A DNA stretch of 64,000 nt from Nematostella vectensis. Taxonomy: Eukaryota; Cnidaria; Anthozoa; Actiniaria; Edwardsiidae. The DNA lies in contig NC_064036.1 in NCBI RefSeq assembly GCF_932526225.1, positions 10,237,519 through 10,301,518 of the forward strand, written 5' to 3'. The notes under the pieces were generated by a model, which ran no database searches, was not told where the DNA came from, and was given only the letters and a program-made list of their open reading frames with translations. A program made the position numbers and the translations under genes. Shown piece after piece: positions 21,951 to 35,300 of this stretch (the first letter of the stretch is position 1; every line of letters begins with the position of its first letter).

Positions 21951-24900
21951 ACTCTTATCCAGGAGAGAAGGGGGGGGGGGTAGACTCTCATCCAGGAGAG
22001 AAGGGGGGCAAGACTCTCATCCAGGAGAAAAGGGGAGTAAGACTCTAATCCAGGAGAGAAATGGGGGTTAGACTCTTATCCAGGAGAGAAGGGGGGGTTA
22101 GACTCTCATCCAGGAGAGAAGGGGGGGTTAGACTCTTATCCAGGAGAGAAGGGGGGGGGGTAGACTCTCATCCAGGAGAGAAGAGGGGGCTAGACTCTTA
22201 TCCAGGAGAGAAGGGGGGGGGGTAGACTCTCATCCAGGAGAGAAGAGGGGGCTAGACTCTTATCCAGGAGAGAAGGGGGGGGGTAGACTCTCATCCAGGA
22301 GAGAAGGGGGGGTTAGACTCTTATCCAGGAGAGAAGGGGGGGGGTTAGACTCTTATCCAGGAGAGAAGGGGAGTAAGACTCTCATCCAGGAGAGAAGGGG
22401 GGGTTAGACTCTTATCCAGGAGAGAAGGGGGGGCTAGACTCTTATCCAGGAGAGAAGGGGGGGGGGTAGACTCTCATCCAGGAGAGAAGGGGGGCAAGAC
22501 TCTCATCCAGGAGAAAAGGGGAGTAAGACTCTAATCCAGGAGAGAAGGGGGGGTTAGACTCTTATCCAGGAGAGAAGGGGGGGTTAGACTCTTATCCAGG
22601 AGAGAAGGGGGGGTTAGACTCTTATCCAGGAGAGAAGGGGGTGGGGTAGACTCTCATCCAGGAGAGAAGGGGGGCAAGACTCTCATCCAGGAGAGAAGGG
22701 GAGTAAGACTCTAATCCAGGAGAGAAGGGGGGGTTAGACTCTTATCCAGGAGAGAAGGGGGGGTAAGACTCTTATCCAGGAGAGAAGGGGGGGTTAGACT
22801 CTTATCCAGGAGAGAAGGGGAGTAAGACTCTCATCCAGGAGAGAAGGGGGGGTTAGACTCTTATCCAGGAGAGAAGGGGGGGTTAGACTCTTATCCAGGA
22901 GAGAAGGGGGGGTTAGACTCTTATCCAGGAGAGAAGGGGGGGGGGGGGTAGACTCTCATCCAGGAGAGAAGGGGGGCAAGACTCTCATCCAGGAGAGAAG
23001 GGGGGGGGTACACTCTCATCCAGGAGAGAAGGGGGGGTTAGACTCTTATCCAGGAGAGAAGGGGGGGTTAGACTCTTATCCAGGAGAGAAGGGGGGGTTA
23101 GACTCTTATCCAGGAGAGAAGGGGGGGTTAGACTCTTATCCAGGAGAGAAGGGGGGGTTAGACTCTTATCCAGGAGAGAAGGGGGGGGGGTAGACTCTCA
23201 TCCAGGAGAGAAGGGGGGGTTAGACTCTTATCCAGGAGAGAAGGGGGGGGTAGACTCTTATCCAGGAGAGAAGGGGGGGTAGACTCTCATCCAGGAGAGA
23301 AGGGGGGGTTAGACTCTTATCCAGGAGAGAAGGGGGGGGTTAGACTCTTATCCAGGAGAGAAGGGGGGGTTAGACTCTTATCCAGGAGAGAAGGGGGGGG
23401 GTAGACTCTTATCCAGGAGAGAAGGGGGGATTAGACTCTTATCCAGGAGAGAAGGGGGGGTAAGACTCTCATCCAGGAGAGAAGGGGGGGTTAGACTCTT
23501 ATCCAGGAGAGAAGGGGGATTAGACTCTTATCCAGGAGAGAAGGGGGGGTAAGACTCTCATCCAGGAGAGAAAGGGGGGTTAGACTCTCATCCAGGAGAG
23601 AAGGGGGGGGTAAGACTCTTATCCAGGAGAGAAGGGGGGTTAGACTCTTATCCAGGTTAGAAGGGGGGGTTAGACTCTCATCCAGGAGAGAAGGGTGGGT
23701 AGACTCTTATCCAGGAGAGAAGGGGGGTTAGACTCTCATCCAGGAGAGAAGGGGGGGTAGACTCTTATCCAGGAGAGAAGGGGGGTTAGACTCTCATCCA
23801 GGAGAGAAGAGGGGGTTAGACTCTCATCCAGGAGAGAAGGGGGGGGTAGACTCTCATCCAGGAGAGAAGGGGGGGGGGTAGACTCTCATCCAGGAGAGAA
23901 GGGGGGGTTAGACTCTCATCCAGGAGAGAAGGGGGGGTAAGACTCTTATCCAGGAGAGAAGGGGGGGTTAGACTCTTATCCAGGAGAGAAGGGGGGGGGG
24001 GTAGACTCTCATCCAGGAGAGAAGGGGGGTAAGACTCTTATCCAGGAGAGGGAGGGGAGTAAGACTCTCATCCAGGAGAGAAGGGGGGGTTAGACTCTCA
24101 TCCAGGAGAGAAGGGGGGTAAGACTCTCATCCAGGAGAGAAGGGGGGGGTTAGACTCTTATCCAGGAGAGAAGGGGGGGGTTAGACTCTTATCCAGGAGA
24201 GAAGGGGGGGTTAGACTCTTATCCAGGAGAGAAGGGGGGGGGGGGGGGTAGACTCTCATCCAGGAGAGAAGGGGGGGGGTAGACTCTCATCCAGGAGAGA
24301 AGGGGGGGGTTAGACTCTTATCCAGGAGAGAAGGGGGGGTTAGACTCTTATCCAGGAGAGAAGGGGGGGTTAGACTCTTATCCAGGAGAGAAGGGGGGGG
24401 GTAGACTCTTATCCAGGAGAGAAGGGGGGGTTAGACTCTTATCCAGGAGAGAAGAGGGGGGCTAGACTCTTATCCAGGAGAGAAGGGGGGGGGGGGTAGA
24501 CTCTCATCCAGGAGAGAAGGGGGGTTAGACTCTTATCCAGGAGAGAAGGGGGGGGGGTTAGACTCTTATCCAGGAGAGAAGGGGAGTAAGACTCTCATCC
24601 AGGAGAGAAGGGGGGGTTAGACTCTTATCCAGGAGAGAAGGGGGGGGTTAGACTCTTATCCAGGAGAGAAGGGGGGGGGGTAGACTCTCATCCAGGAGAG
24701 AAGGGGGGCAAGACTCTCATCCAGGAGAGAAGGGGAGTAAGACTCTAATCCAGGAGAGAAGGGGGGGTTAGACTCTTATCCAGGAGAGAAGGGGGGGGTA
24801 AGACTCTTATCCAGGAGAGAAGGGGGGGTTAGACTCTTATCCAGGAGAGAAGGGGAGTAAGACTCTCATCCAGGAGAGAAGGGGGGGTTAGACTCTTATC

Positions 24901-26396
24901 CAGGAGAGAAGGGGGGGTTAGACTCTTATCCAGGAGAGAAGGGGGGGTTAGACTCTTATCCAGGAGAGAAGGGGGGGTTAGACTCTCATCCAGGAGAGAA
25001 GGGGAGTAAGACTCTCATCCAGGAGAGAAGGGGGGGTTAGACTCTTATCCAGGTTAGAAGGGGGGGTTAGACTCTCATCCAGGAGAGAAGGGGGGGTTAG
25101 ACTCTTATCCAGGAGAGAAGGGGGGTTAGACTCTTATCCAGGAGAGAAGGGGGGGGGTAGACTCTCATCCAGGAGAGAAGGGGGGTTAGACTCTTATCCA
25201 GGAGAGAAGGGGGGGTTAGACTCTTATCCAGGAGAGAAGGGGGGGTTAGACTCTTATCCAGGAGAGAAGGGGGGGTAAGACTCTTATCCAGGAGAGAAGG
25301 GGGGGTTAGACTCTTATCCAGGAGAGAAGGGGGGGTAGACTCTCATCCAGGAGAGAAGGGGGGGTAGACTCTCATCCAGGAGAGAAGGGGGGTAGACTCT
25401 TATCCAGGAGAGAAGGGGGGTTAGACTCTCATCCAGGAGAGAAGGGGGGTTAGACTCTCATCCAGGAGAGAAGGGGGGTTAGACTCTCATCCAGGAGAGA
25501 AGGGGGGGTAGACTCTTATCCAGGAGAGAAGGGGGGGTTAGACTCTCATCCAGGAGAAAAGGGGGGTTAGACTCTTATCCAGGATAGAAGGGGGTTAGAC
25601 TCTTATCCAGGAGAAAAGGGGGGGTAAGACTCTTATCCAGGAGAGAAGGGGGGGTAGACTCTCATCCAGGAGAGAAGGGGGGGGGGGGTTAGACTCTCAT
25701 CCAGGAGAGAAGGGGGGGTTAGACTCTTATCCAGGAGAGAAGGGGAGTAAGACTCTCATCCAGGAGAGAAGGGGGGGTTAGACTCTTATCCAGGTTAGAA
25801 GGTGGGGTTAGACTCTCATCCAGAAGAGAAGGGGGGGTAGACTCTTATCCAGGAGAGAAGGGGGGTTAGACTCTCATCCAGGAGAGAAGGGGGGGTAGAC
25901 TCTTATCCAGGAGAGAAGGGGGGTTAGACTCTCATCCAGGAGAGAAGGGGGGGTAGACTCTTATCCAGGAGAGAAGGGGGGGTAAGACTCTCATCCAGGA
26001 GAGAAGGGGGGGTTAGACTCTCATCCAGGAGAGAAGGGGGGGTTAGACTCTTATCCAGGAGAGAAGGGGGGGGGGTAGACTCTTATCCAGGAGAGAAGGG
26101 GGGGTTAGACTCTCATCCAGGAGAGAAGGGGAGTAAGACTCTCATCCAGGAGAGAAGGGGGGGTTAGACTCTTATCCAGGTTAGAAGGGGGGGTTAGACT
26201 CTCATCCAGGAGAGAAGGGGGGGTTAGACTCTTATCCAGGAGAGAAGGGGGGTTAGACTCTTATCCAGGAGAGAAGGGGGGTTAGACTCTCATCCAGGAG
26301 AGAAGGGGAGTAAGACTCTCATCCAGGAGAGAAGGGGGGGTAAGACTCTCATCCAGGAGAGAAGGGGGGGTAAGACTCTCATCCAGGAGAGAAGGG
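21951..26396. repeat. G-rich minisatellite (GACTCTTATCCAGGAGAGAA + G run)
   Basis: Roughly 150 copies of a unit of about 30 bases: GACTCTTATCCAGGAGAGAA followed by 4-12 G and TTA, TA, CAA or AGTAA. Variants (CTCATCC or CTTATCC, AGGTTAGAA, GGGGAGTAA) recur in blocks, suggesting higher-order duplication. The G runs are on the + strand, opposite to the C-rich array left of the gap. Confidence 0.97.
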
Positions 26397-26749
26397 AGAG
26401 ATTGATGACGTCATGAGAATAACTAATACGGCGTTGTCTTCGTTATTACATTTGGACACTTAGGTTAAAGTTTGATTATTATCGGTGAAAATGGGACGTG
26501 GATATTACGACAATTGTGATGTAACGACTTGCCTGCTGGAACGTTCAACGTCACACAGTCACATGATTAATAATATTTGATATCATACATGCATGAATAT
26601 GTTTGTTGTACTTTCTGTACAATCGTGTCAAAATTTCGTGACAATCGGCCATATACCTGCCAATATATTACACAAATCATCCCATTTGAGTTGCCTGCTA
26701 ACTTCACCGAGTTGCCTGCTGAGTTGCCTGCCAGCTTTACTATGGTTAA

Positions 26750-27260
26750 CCGATGCACTTTAAAATTGAATTCGCGCACTTCATAATAATTCAATAACTT
26801 TAAAAATTTCGCGCATTTTTTAATAATTGACGCACTTTCAAACTAACTTCGCGCATTTCGGCGTAACCGATGCACTTTTAAATAAACTTCGCGCATTTCG
26901 TAATAACCGTTGTACTTTTAAATAAACTTCGCGCATTTCATAATAATCAAAGAACTTTAAAGTATACTTCGCGCATTCCGTAATAATCGACGCAATTTCA
27001 AACTAACTTCGCGCATTTCGGCGTAATAACCGATGCACTTTCAAATAAACTTCGCGCATTTCGTAATAACCGTTGTACTTTTAAATAAACTTCGCGCATT
27101 TCATAATAATCAAAGAACTTTAAAATAAACTTCGCGCATTTCGGCGTAATAACCAACGCACTTTCAAATAAACTTCGCGCATTTCATAATAATCAAAGAA
27201 CTTTCAAATGAACTTCTTCGCACTTCGTAATAATCCATGCACCTTCCAATAACCTTCGCG
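26750..27260. repeat. Tandem repeat of about 44 bp (AACTTCGCGCATTTCGTAAT)
   Basis: About ten diverged copies of a unit containing AACTTCGCGCATTTCGTAAT followed by AACCGATGCACTTTTAAAT or similar. Several unit variants recur in the same order, indicating a longer duplicated block. No coding potential was recognised. Confidence 0.9.
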
Positions 27261-30200
27261 TGCACTCGCTAGCTCCCCGAAATTTTTTTTGTACTCGCGA
27301 ACCCCACCACCCACCTCAGTCGCATAAAGTGCCCGGTTCTATCATAAAAACTTGGGGTAGTCCTCGCATGCGTGCGTGCGCATTTAAATGAATACTCGCC
27401 ATGCTTTTGCTATCGAATAAATTGGCTTTGGCGTAAGATATTGGAGTTCTTTGAATGCTTTTTTAGTGCCAGCGAAAATCTTTTGCTGGCTCTAGGAATT
27501 CGAGTGCACGACTGGTTACAAGGTTAACAGGAAATTTTGAAACAAAACATCCCCGTGTTTTGTAAACAGTTAGCATCAGCATCTGTTGGCCAATGTCTTC
27601 TCGAGGTTGTCTAGTAATATTATTGTCTTTAAGAGTTTTTTTTAGCATATGTTGCGTGCGTTTTAATGAGTTTTGTGTGCTTATAAATACTTTACACGTC
27701 CTTGTGTTGCTTATGTTTGTGCTGAGAGCAACTAACATCGTAAGACATCAAATGTGTTTCACACTGACTTTACCCCTTAGTATGGATACGGACTGCTTCA
27801 CAAAATTGTGCGATCATAACCAGGTTTTTCCGCCTCGCACCGTTCTCACCCCGGGCTCCTTACATGTACCACTATGACCTATCACCAGCCCATGGTGTGT
27901 TTGATATTTCAGGGCAGCGTCTGTATACATATCCAAGTAGCGGGTGATTGTGGAAAAATATAATGTTAATACTGTAGTATCCTAAGCAATAAAGGCGACA
28001 ACAAGTAAGTTGACATGCTGGTCGATTGAACTAACATTGACCTATTGATTGAGTATGATAAAGTATGAAAAAACTTAAATGAAATATACGGAACATAAAC
28101 ACTTGTGCTTAACAGTAAGAAAAGTATCATCGGGGCCCTGGAGAGAGGGGTCGTTCAGAAGCCATTATTCCGGCCGCATTTATTCCTTAATCCCGGTCCC
28201 ATCAATCTCCCTCTGGTGGCTATTGGTATCATCTTTTGCGGAAAATTTTGCGTTGCCTGCTGACGGGTCCTTGGAAGAACGGCTAAGCAGGAGAGGCAAC
28301 GCGAAAATTTTCGCGCGCAAAAACTACCACGCTTTAAATATACAATTGGGCTTCTTTTTCAATGCAACGATAATCTCTGAAAAGTTAAAAAAAAAATGAA
28401 TTAATAATTTTCGTCCCACATTGCCTTGCGCGCTTAGGTAAGAGTGGACACCACAGGCTCCGCCTCCTTACGGATGTGCTCTCAAAACTCCCTGCCATTG
28501 CTCATGAAATTTTGGGATGACCATCCGCTAGCCTTCTTTTGTACCGCTGCTTTGAAAAGCTATAAAGCGGCAGCGTCAGGTTGCGCCGGTAAGAACAAGA
28601 CAATGGCTACAAAATGCCAACAAGAAGAGCTTTACCGCAACATCCGGTCTTAGAAATCCGCGCATGACCCCCAGATAGATCCAGGTCTAACAACGCCCGA
28701 TTGAAAACTCGCACGGAATAGCAAATTGAACAAAAAGGGATCAAAGTCTAACGAAACATGCTAGTATATCACTGATGCATCGTTGGAGCGTTACGGGACC
28801 CATAGCTTTCTAATTCAGCTTTGCGTTGTTCTACCACCCTTTCGATGGAATGCGTATCATCCGACCGCGTCATCCATTGATTCAATGGGAGTTTACAGTA
28901 AACAAGCTACAGCCTTATTGTCTAACTGATGATTAAAAAATATGATTCATGCTAAAGTTATGAAAATACAGGAAAAATAATCAAACAAAGAAACAATGGT
29001 GATTAAAATCGACCTATTAATTGTCGCATAGCAATGGTCCAAGAATTATTTACCTTATTGCCTAACCAGCCCTTGTGCTCTCATCGAACGTTTGGTTCCA
29101 AAATTTCGTGCTCGCCCGAATTTTTGGTCATTGCCATGTGTTGGTCTGTAATCTTTTTCCTACAACCCACGCGTTGTTTCAGCCGTGTAAACCATGATGA
29201 AAAGTTCACGGTGAGCTAAAGGCCCAGAATATTTAGAACAGGGCTCCCAAACTGCTGAAAATTCCCCAACAATGGATGATCTCCACAAACTAAGTGCAAT
29301 GATTGCTTGCTGAGGGCTCGCAGTATTTCGAAAGACCATTCGGTGGCCCTACAATAGCTAAGGAAAAAAAAATACAGTATCAATAACATTTTTCCACAGC
29401 TCTCTATAGGGGAAAAGCGGGGTGTTTATATGCATAGTATTGCATTTAACATTTTGGCGGGTCTTTGCTAGCACTTGGTCATGTTGTATCGTCCTAGTTG
29501 GTGCGGAGGTGATGATTGGTCGTCATCCTCACATTATTGATCTGACCCCTGTGTCAGAGAGCATTCAGGGGATGTCTGCCAGAGTCAGCTGGGAAACCAT
29601 TCAAGTACGGAGTTGTCAGGCCTCTTGATAACCTGCCAATCATGGGACAATAACGCAAAACGTCATGATAAAAGTGCTCCATACGGCGCGTGCCACAAGG
29701 AGGAATCCATCGGTGTGACGCTAACACGCCTGGAGTAGTTTCAGCGAATGTGGCCGTACATTCAGTGAGGATCCCACTGTACCAGTATGACAATACCAAG
29801 GTTAGAACTCCAAATGCCCACGCCACGCGTTTATTTCTCTCGACTGTACACTTGAATGCGCCCAACGCGTGTATAAGACAGAGTCTTACTCGCGGGCAAT
29901 TACTAATTTGAGGCTCAATGTTACAGATTGGTGCTATGTCTTGTGGTCTTGTTTGAAGCTTCATCGGCAAGCCATTCATCAGGTATGCGAAGCATCTCAA
30001 AGCATGTTTAGCTAAGTGACAAGCATCTATTGTTTATTAAGAATTCCCCACGCAAACCTTGTTACCGTTTGATTGTAAGTAATGCGTAACAGAGTGAAAT
30101 CATTCAATGAGTAAGATTATTCATTGAGTAGTGCGCGTAGCGTGCGTACAAACGGAAGTGACAAGACGCATGCCGTATGCAAGAGCATATTTACATGCTA

Positions 30201-31560
30201 ATACAAACCATGTTTAATCAAAAGCTCACAAAATTCGTCTAAGATTTTAGTCTTGCCCCGAGTCCATTGTCTCGCTCGTGGTTTAGTTTGAAGTATTGTA
30301 ATTTACACTCGGATATATTCTTCGCTTTTATGACAATCTGTACTGATCTCCGTGTTAGGAACCTGACCATTAGCTTAGCTTTATATTTTCAATACTTGAG
30401 TGATTCCAAAGGCTTTCTTTGCAATTATCTTCAGTTCTTTTTTATTAAGTAACGGTTTATATTTATATAACCAAAAACTGAATACACGTCAAAATCTGCG
30501 AGATTTTGTTCACATAGATCACTTCGTAAGACGTCAATATGGTGAAACGTGCATTCTACTTTGGGACTGGTACATTTCTAGTTAGAGTTTTATACTCGAT
30601 TAGATTGATTATCTTTAAAATCTCGACATTAGTGTTTGTTTATATTGTGGATTGAAAGATATGTTTTCACGAATTTCTGAAATTGATGTACATCCGAACA
30701 GGCTCGAGCTCATCCCCAAGCGAAAAAAAAAACACTGGATCAAGTTCGAAGTCTAGACACTCTTAAAAAACACTGGAATGTTTACCGAGGCATTCAAATT
30801 TTATCTCCTTGATCTCTTACGGTTTTAAGGGTGCGAGGAACGCTCATTCGCTATAGTGTAAGGCACCGGATGTACAGAAACACAACAAATGTTATCCACA
30901 TCTTCCCTGCAGTATGAGTCTTTATCTATTCGAGTTCGGTACCGATTTAGATTCACCCTAGATATCTGGAATATTTTAGGAGCAGCTAAAAAGAGATATT
31001 TTCCGTAACGCCCGTCTTCAGGTCGCCAAACCAACTTAGCATAGCATTAAAATATTTTTCTAACGTCCATAATTTGTTGTTAATTTCATGAACATGAATG
31101 TTTACAGTGTCACTCTAGAGTGTATTGTGTAATGGCTAGTGGTTTGTAGAGATCAGAGAGGCTGTTTTGATTGGCCATGCGTAGACAACTGGCCATCTTC
31201 CAAGTGACAAAATAGCGGCTAGATTCCCCGGGAAAATGAGACTCGACTCCGAAGGGCGATAGAAAGGTCAGCCTTTTCAGCTTTTCAGGAAGTGATAACC
31301 CAGTGGGGATAATTGCCATCGTCAAGGTATCTAATTTTGTAGAGTTGTCGAAAATTAAAAATGGGCTGTCGAAAAAAAAAATGAAGAAAGAATTTCTTAA
31401 AAAAAGTATGAAAACCGGCTGAAATCCGTTCGTATATAATCCTGTCAAACTGTCTTCAGCAAGACAGGAAGAACTCTATAAACAGGAGTACATTTAAAAT
31501 CTCTTGACATTTAGAAGTAACTGTTTTCCTTGACCAAAAAGACCCTCTTAATCACCAAAT
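27261..31560. other. Intergenic stretch with no recognised gene
   Basis: Several open frames of 60-150 codons occur on both strands without splice, codon or family support. An imperfect inverted repeat around 28233-28318 (GCGGAAAATTTTGCGTTGCC and its near complement) suggests another small element. The upstream part of the MASP gene, including its promoter, probably lies in the right part of this stretch. Confidence 0.45.
29554..30000 (-). other. Unassigned open frame with one hydrophobic segment
   Basis: A 148-codon minus-strand frame with the hydrophobic stretch VAWAFGVLTLVLSYWYSGIL preceded by Arg/Lys and several Cys. The pattern before and across this segment is faintly like the first membrane helix of a DEG/ENaC channel, but the conserved residues after that helix are missing. 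It could be a decayed fragment or a chance frame. No function is proposed. Confidence 0.2.
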
Positions 31561-31562
31561 CA

Positions 31563-31632
31563 ATGGCGTATCACGTTCCATACAAGATATCGCCGGCCTC
31601 TGCACTGTGTGTGAACTTGTTTTATTTTTCTT
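31563..31632 (+). CDS. Candidate signal-peptide exon of the MASP-type gene
   Basis: An ATG at 31563 opens MAYHVPYKISPASALCVNLF, continuing YFS, a short N-terminus with a moderately hydrophobic core. It ends at a possible donor TCTT/GTACGT in phase 1, the phase required by the acceptor of the first CUB exon at 32325, giving a Ser codon at the join. This fits a secreted protease, but the hydrophobic core is weak and the donor is ordinary. Confidence 0.3.
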
Positions 31633-32039
31633 GTACGTGCGCGGTGGCATTTCTAGATGCATAACGTTACAGTAACTAACCTAAACAACCACAAGTAAGA
31701 CTTTTGTAAAGGACGCGTGCCCAAGAAAGCAGTCCCGACTAAGCTTGTTATCGAGTTACCTTTTTGTTTCTAGAAATAAAGCACCATCAATCTGCAGTTG
31801 CTTCAGGCCATTGTAAGCCGTAAGAGAACACCACATGAAGTCTTTATCGTATCAACAATAGCCTTGAGATGAGAAGGGATCTAATCAGCCTTGTTAGCGC
31901 CGGAACGGCTACGGAATAGCACGCAGAACATTCTAGTGAGCCTTGTTATCGTTAGGTCTTAGGATTGGGGCATGTTCATTGTTATGTATTTGCTCCCTTT
32001 TGCATTAGTAAGTCTATCTAATTCGTTGTGATAATTATT

Positions 32040-32181
32040 ATCGTCTTCGTCATCATCATCGTCATCGTCGTCGTCATTGCTTGAATCATCATTATCACCA
32101 TCACCACAAGTATAATCGTCATCATCGTCGTCGCCATCATTATCATTGTCTTTGTCGTTATCCGCGTCATCATTTTTTATT

Positions 32182-32241
<60 letters not shown>

Positions 32242-32243
32242 TT
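32040..32243. repeat. (ATC/GTC)n trinucleotide microsatellite
   Basis: Imperfect then perfect ATC repeat on the + strand, ending about 80 bases before the first CUB exon. It produces spurious poly-Met, poly-Asp and poly-Ser frames. Confidence 0.95.
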
Positions 32244-32324
32244 CTACCACCAAAAGACAACAACAATCTTCCACGAATATCACAAGTCGTCCTTTTGTAT
32301 AACTGTTCTGCTTTTATCACACAG

Positions 32325-35300
32325 CTTCATGCGGTGGAAATATCACAGGATACTTTGGGGTGATCAATACCCCAAACTTCCCCAGCACGTACCCTAATTT
32401 CGCCCACTGCGTATGGAACATCAAGGTCCCCAAGGGACTACAAGTGCGCATCAGATTTACGGACTTTGATGTGGAATCCTTCTTCAAGTGCGAATATGAC
32501 TGGGTGATGATGCGGGCGAATAACAGATCTTCCAAAAAGTACTGCGGTAATAAAAGTAAGCACAATCCATACAAGCCTCGTACTTTGACGGCGCCTGGTA
32601 ATGAAGCAAGCCTGGTCTTCCACTCAGACTACAGTAACGAGGAAAAGTATATTGGCTTCTCCGCACACTTTGTCGCCATAGGTAAGATGCAACAGGGGGT
32701 CGGAGGTAGCCAGAGTTGCGGAGGGGAGTTTATTTAGAGATATATAAACCTCTTTGCGCATATGAAGCGATAGGTAAGAATAGGGGGTCGGGGCGCACAG
32801 ACGCGTAGCTAGAGATTAGCGCGTGTGTCCGACAAAAAGCGGACTTTTTTTATTAGAAAAATTCCTGCGCACCTCCCCGACAAAATGTGGCTACGTGTCT
32901 GGCACATAAAAATATAGCTTGTAAAATCTGACGAATTATTAACAAGGCAGATAAGAGGCTAGGTGATAAGAAAAAATGATGTTTTATAGTAGGTGCAGGC
33001 TCTATCTACATCGCTCTATCCTCTTTTGCCCCGAACCCCCAGCGCCCCATTCCTCCGCAAAGGCACAACTGACCTTCTTTCTATTCCTAGATCCTGATGA
33101 ATGCGCTACTCGTAATGGAGGCTGTGACCATCACTGCCATAACTATCTTGGCGGTCACTACTGCTCCTGTAGGGCCGGCTACCGTTTACAACAGGACAAG
33201 GTTTCGTGTAACGGTAAGCTGTTAATTATTCATGTCAATCCTCTTTAAGATTCCATTAGGAACGGATCATTAGAAATTTGGATTAGGGGATGGGGGTTAC
33301 AGGTTTCTGGTGGTGTGGTGAATGTTTTATAGTCTGATGCTATACTTTGGATCACTAATACAAGATTATTATCATATTATTATATTGTTGTTTCAGTGAT
33401 GTGTAACAACCAACAGTTTTCAGCAAGAAGAGGAGAGATCTCTTCACCAGAATTTCCAAAGGTCTATCCCAAAAATTCAAACTGTGATTGGACGATAACA
33501 GTGGAGAAGGGATATCTAATCAGCCTCCATTTTCGCGAGGTACGAACGGGATTGACGTAAAATCGCCAAACAGCGTCCCTTTGACTTTCACAAAAAAGGA
33601 AATAACCGCCTCAAGTGACGCTGTGCTCGCCAGAGTTTGAGTTGGTTGAGATGGGGGGTGGGGGTGGGAGGGGGCTAAGCTTACTAAAGGACATTCTCGC
33701 AAAAGTGCGTTACAATTCGCCAAGAGCCCGATGAAAGCGATTGTTTGGCTGTGGTAAACCTTCGACTTTCTTAAGAGACCACGCCCTAAAATAATAGATG
33801 TCCCTTACAAGAATATTTTCATGATATGAAACACCTAAGCTGAATAACCCGGTCGTAACCGGTCTACTCTCATTCAATTTTAGCCGATCAGTTCGGTGAT
33901 TGGGCGCCATCTTGTATTTTAAACCGCGTGGTTCCTGGGTGCGAGCGCAAAAACGGACGCAGGGCAGGAGGGAACTTCTCTCTTCTTTCCCCCCTGCCCT
34001 GCGTCCGTTTTTGCGCTCCCACCCAGGAACGATCGGAGTGATCGTCTGTGTCACACAGGCTTACTACCTTTCCCCTTTCTCTAGTTTGATATCGAGTCCC
34101 ACCCGGACGTCCCGTGTCCGTATGACTACATCAAAGTGTCCGCTGGGATCGGACGAAGATACGGTCCACTTTGCGGACAGACCCCACCTAGAAATATAAC
34201 GTCCACCGGCAACTTCATGCATATTGAGTTTGTGTCGGATCCTTCTGGTTCGAATAAAGGCTTCCGGGCTTACTACGAGACACACGGTGAGTTGTTTAAG
34301 GATATCCCGCGCTCCAATTGCTATGGCAAAAAGTTAGGTCTGTGGATAAGAACGATAGGCCGGAGGTCAAAGTCACGTTTCTTCATCGTGCTTTTTGAAG
34401 ACGCTGGATCCCTTATGCGTGACACAGGATCCCTCTTGCGTGACACTGGATCTGACTTGCGTGACACTGAATCCCACTTGCTTGACAGTGGGTCCCATTT
34501 GCGTGACACTGGATCCCTCTTGCATGACATTGGATCCCACTTGCGTGACACGTGCGTGACTCTAGAGACCACTTGTGTGACTGTTGTTTTGGCTTTGTTT
34601 GAATATTTGAAAATATCGTATCATTCTGGGAAATATTTAAATCTATAAACCATCCATATATGATAGAGCCGTTTAGTGTAGGATGGTATGGATTTCACAG
34701 TAATTTGGTAATTCATACGGATTTTGTTCGCCACTTAAATGTACTGCTCCTTTCTGCATTGTGAGATTCGCCACCGTTTTTAAAATGCCACTGGGGACTC
34801 CCAACGATATTTTAATCTCGCTAGAAGCACGTTGTATACAGTCGAAGCTCTCTGAGCGACCGCTCTCGTTAGCGACCAGCTCCGATTACGACCACGATCC
34901 CGAATCACCGATTGAATTGTCACACAAACTCTGTAATTCTAAGCTCTCGTAAGCGACCAACATATCGGTGCGACCAGCTCCGTTAACGACCACAATTTCG
35001 AACCACCAACTGAAATTTTCTTATATTTTTAAAAGCTCTCGTAAGCGACCACAATGATTTTTGGCTTTACAACATCAGTCAACACCTGATAAACATCATA
35101 TCCAATGCATGCTGAAATCACATATAAAGCGGAAATGTTTCACAAAAGCTGCCTTTCCAGTAGGCAACCATTTCATAAATTACAAGAATTTCATAATTAC
35201 AATTTTCTAACTTCAATTTCAACCATGGGATTGACATTTCTTTGTCTCCAGAAAATGTATAAATGCAAGGAATATCTAGTCCATATCCAGCTCCACGATT

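Noticed and set aside
29554-30000. Possible DEG/ENaC channel fragment on the minus strand
   Set aside because: Only one hydrophobic segment with weak resemblance; the conserved motif after the first membrane helix is absent. Listed only as an unassigned frame.
31959-32240. Poly-Met/poly-Asp frame of 93 codons on the minus strand
   Set aside because: Translation of an ATC trinucleotide microsatellite.
33100-33112. Second hammerhead-like CTGATGA in the EGF exon
   Set aside because: It is part of the coding sequence DPDECA; no GAAA or stem II follows.
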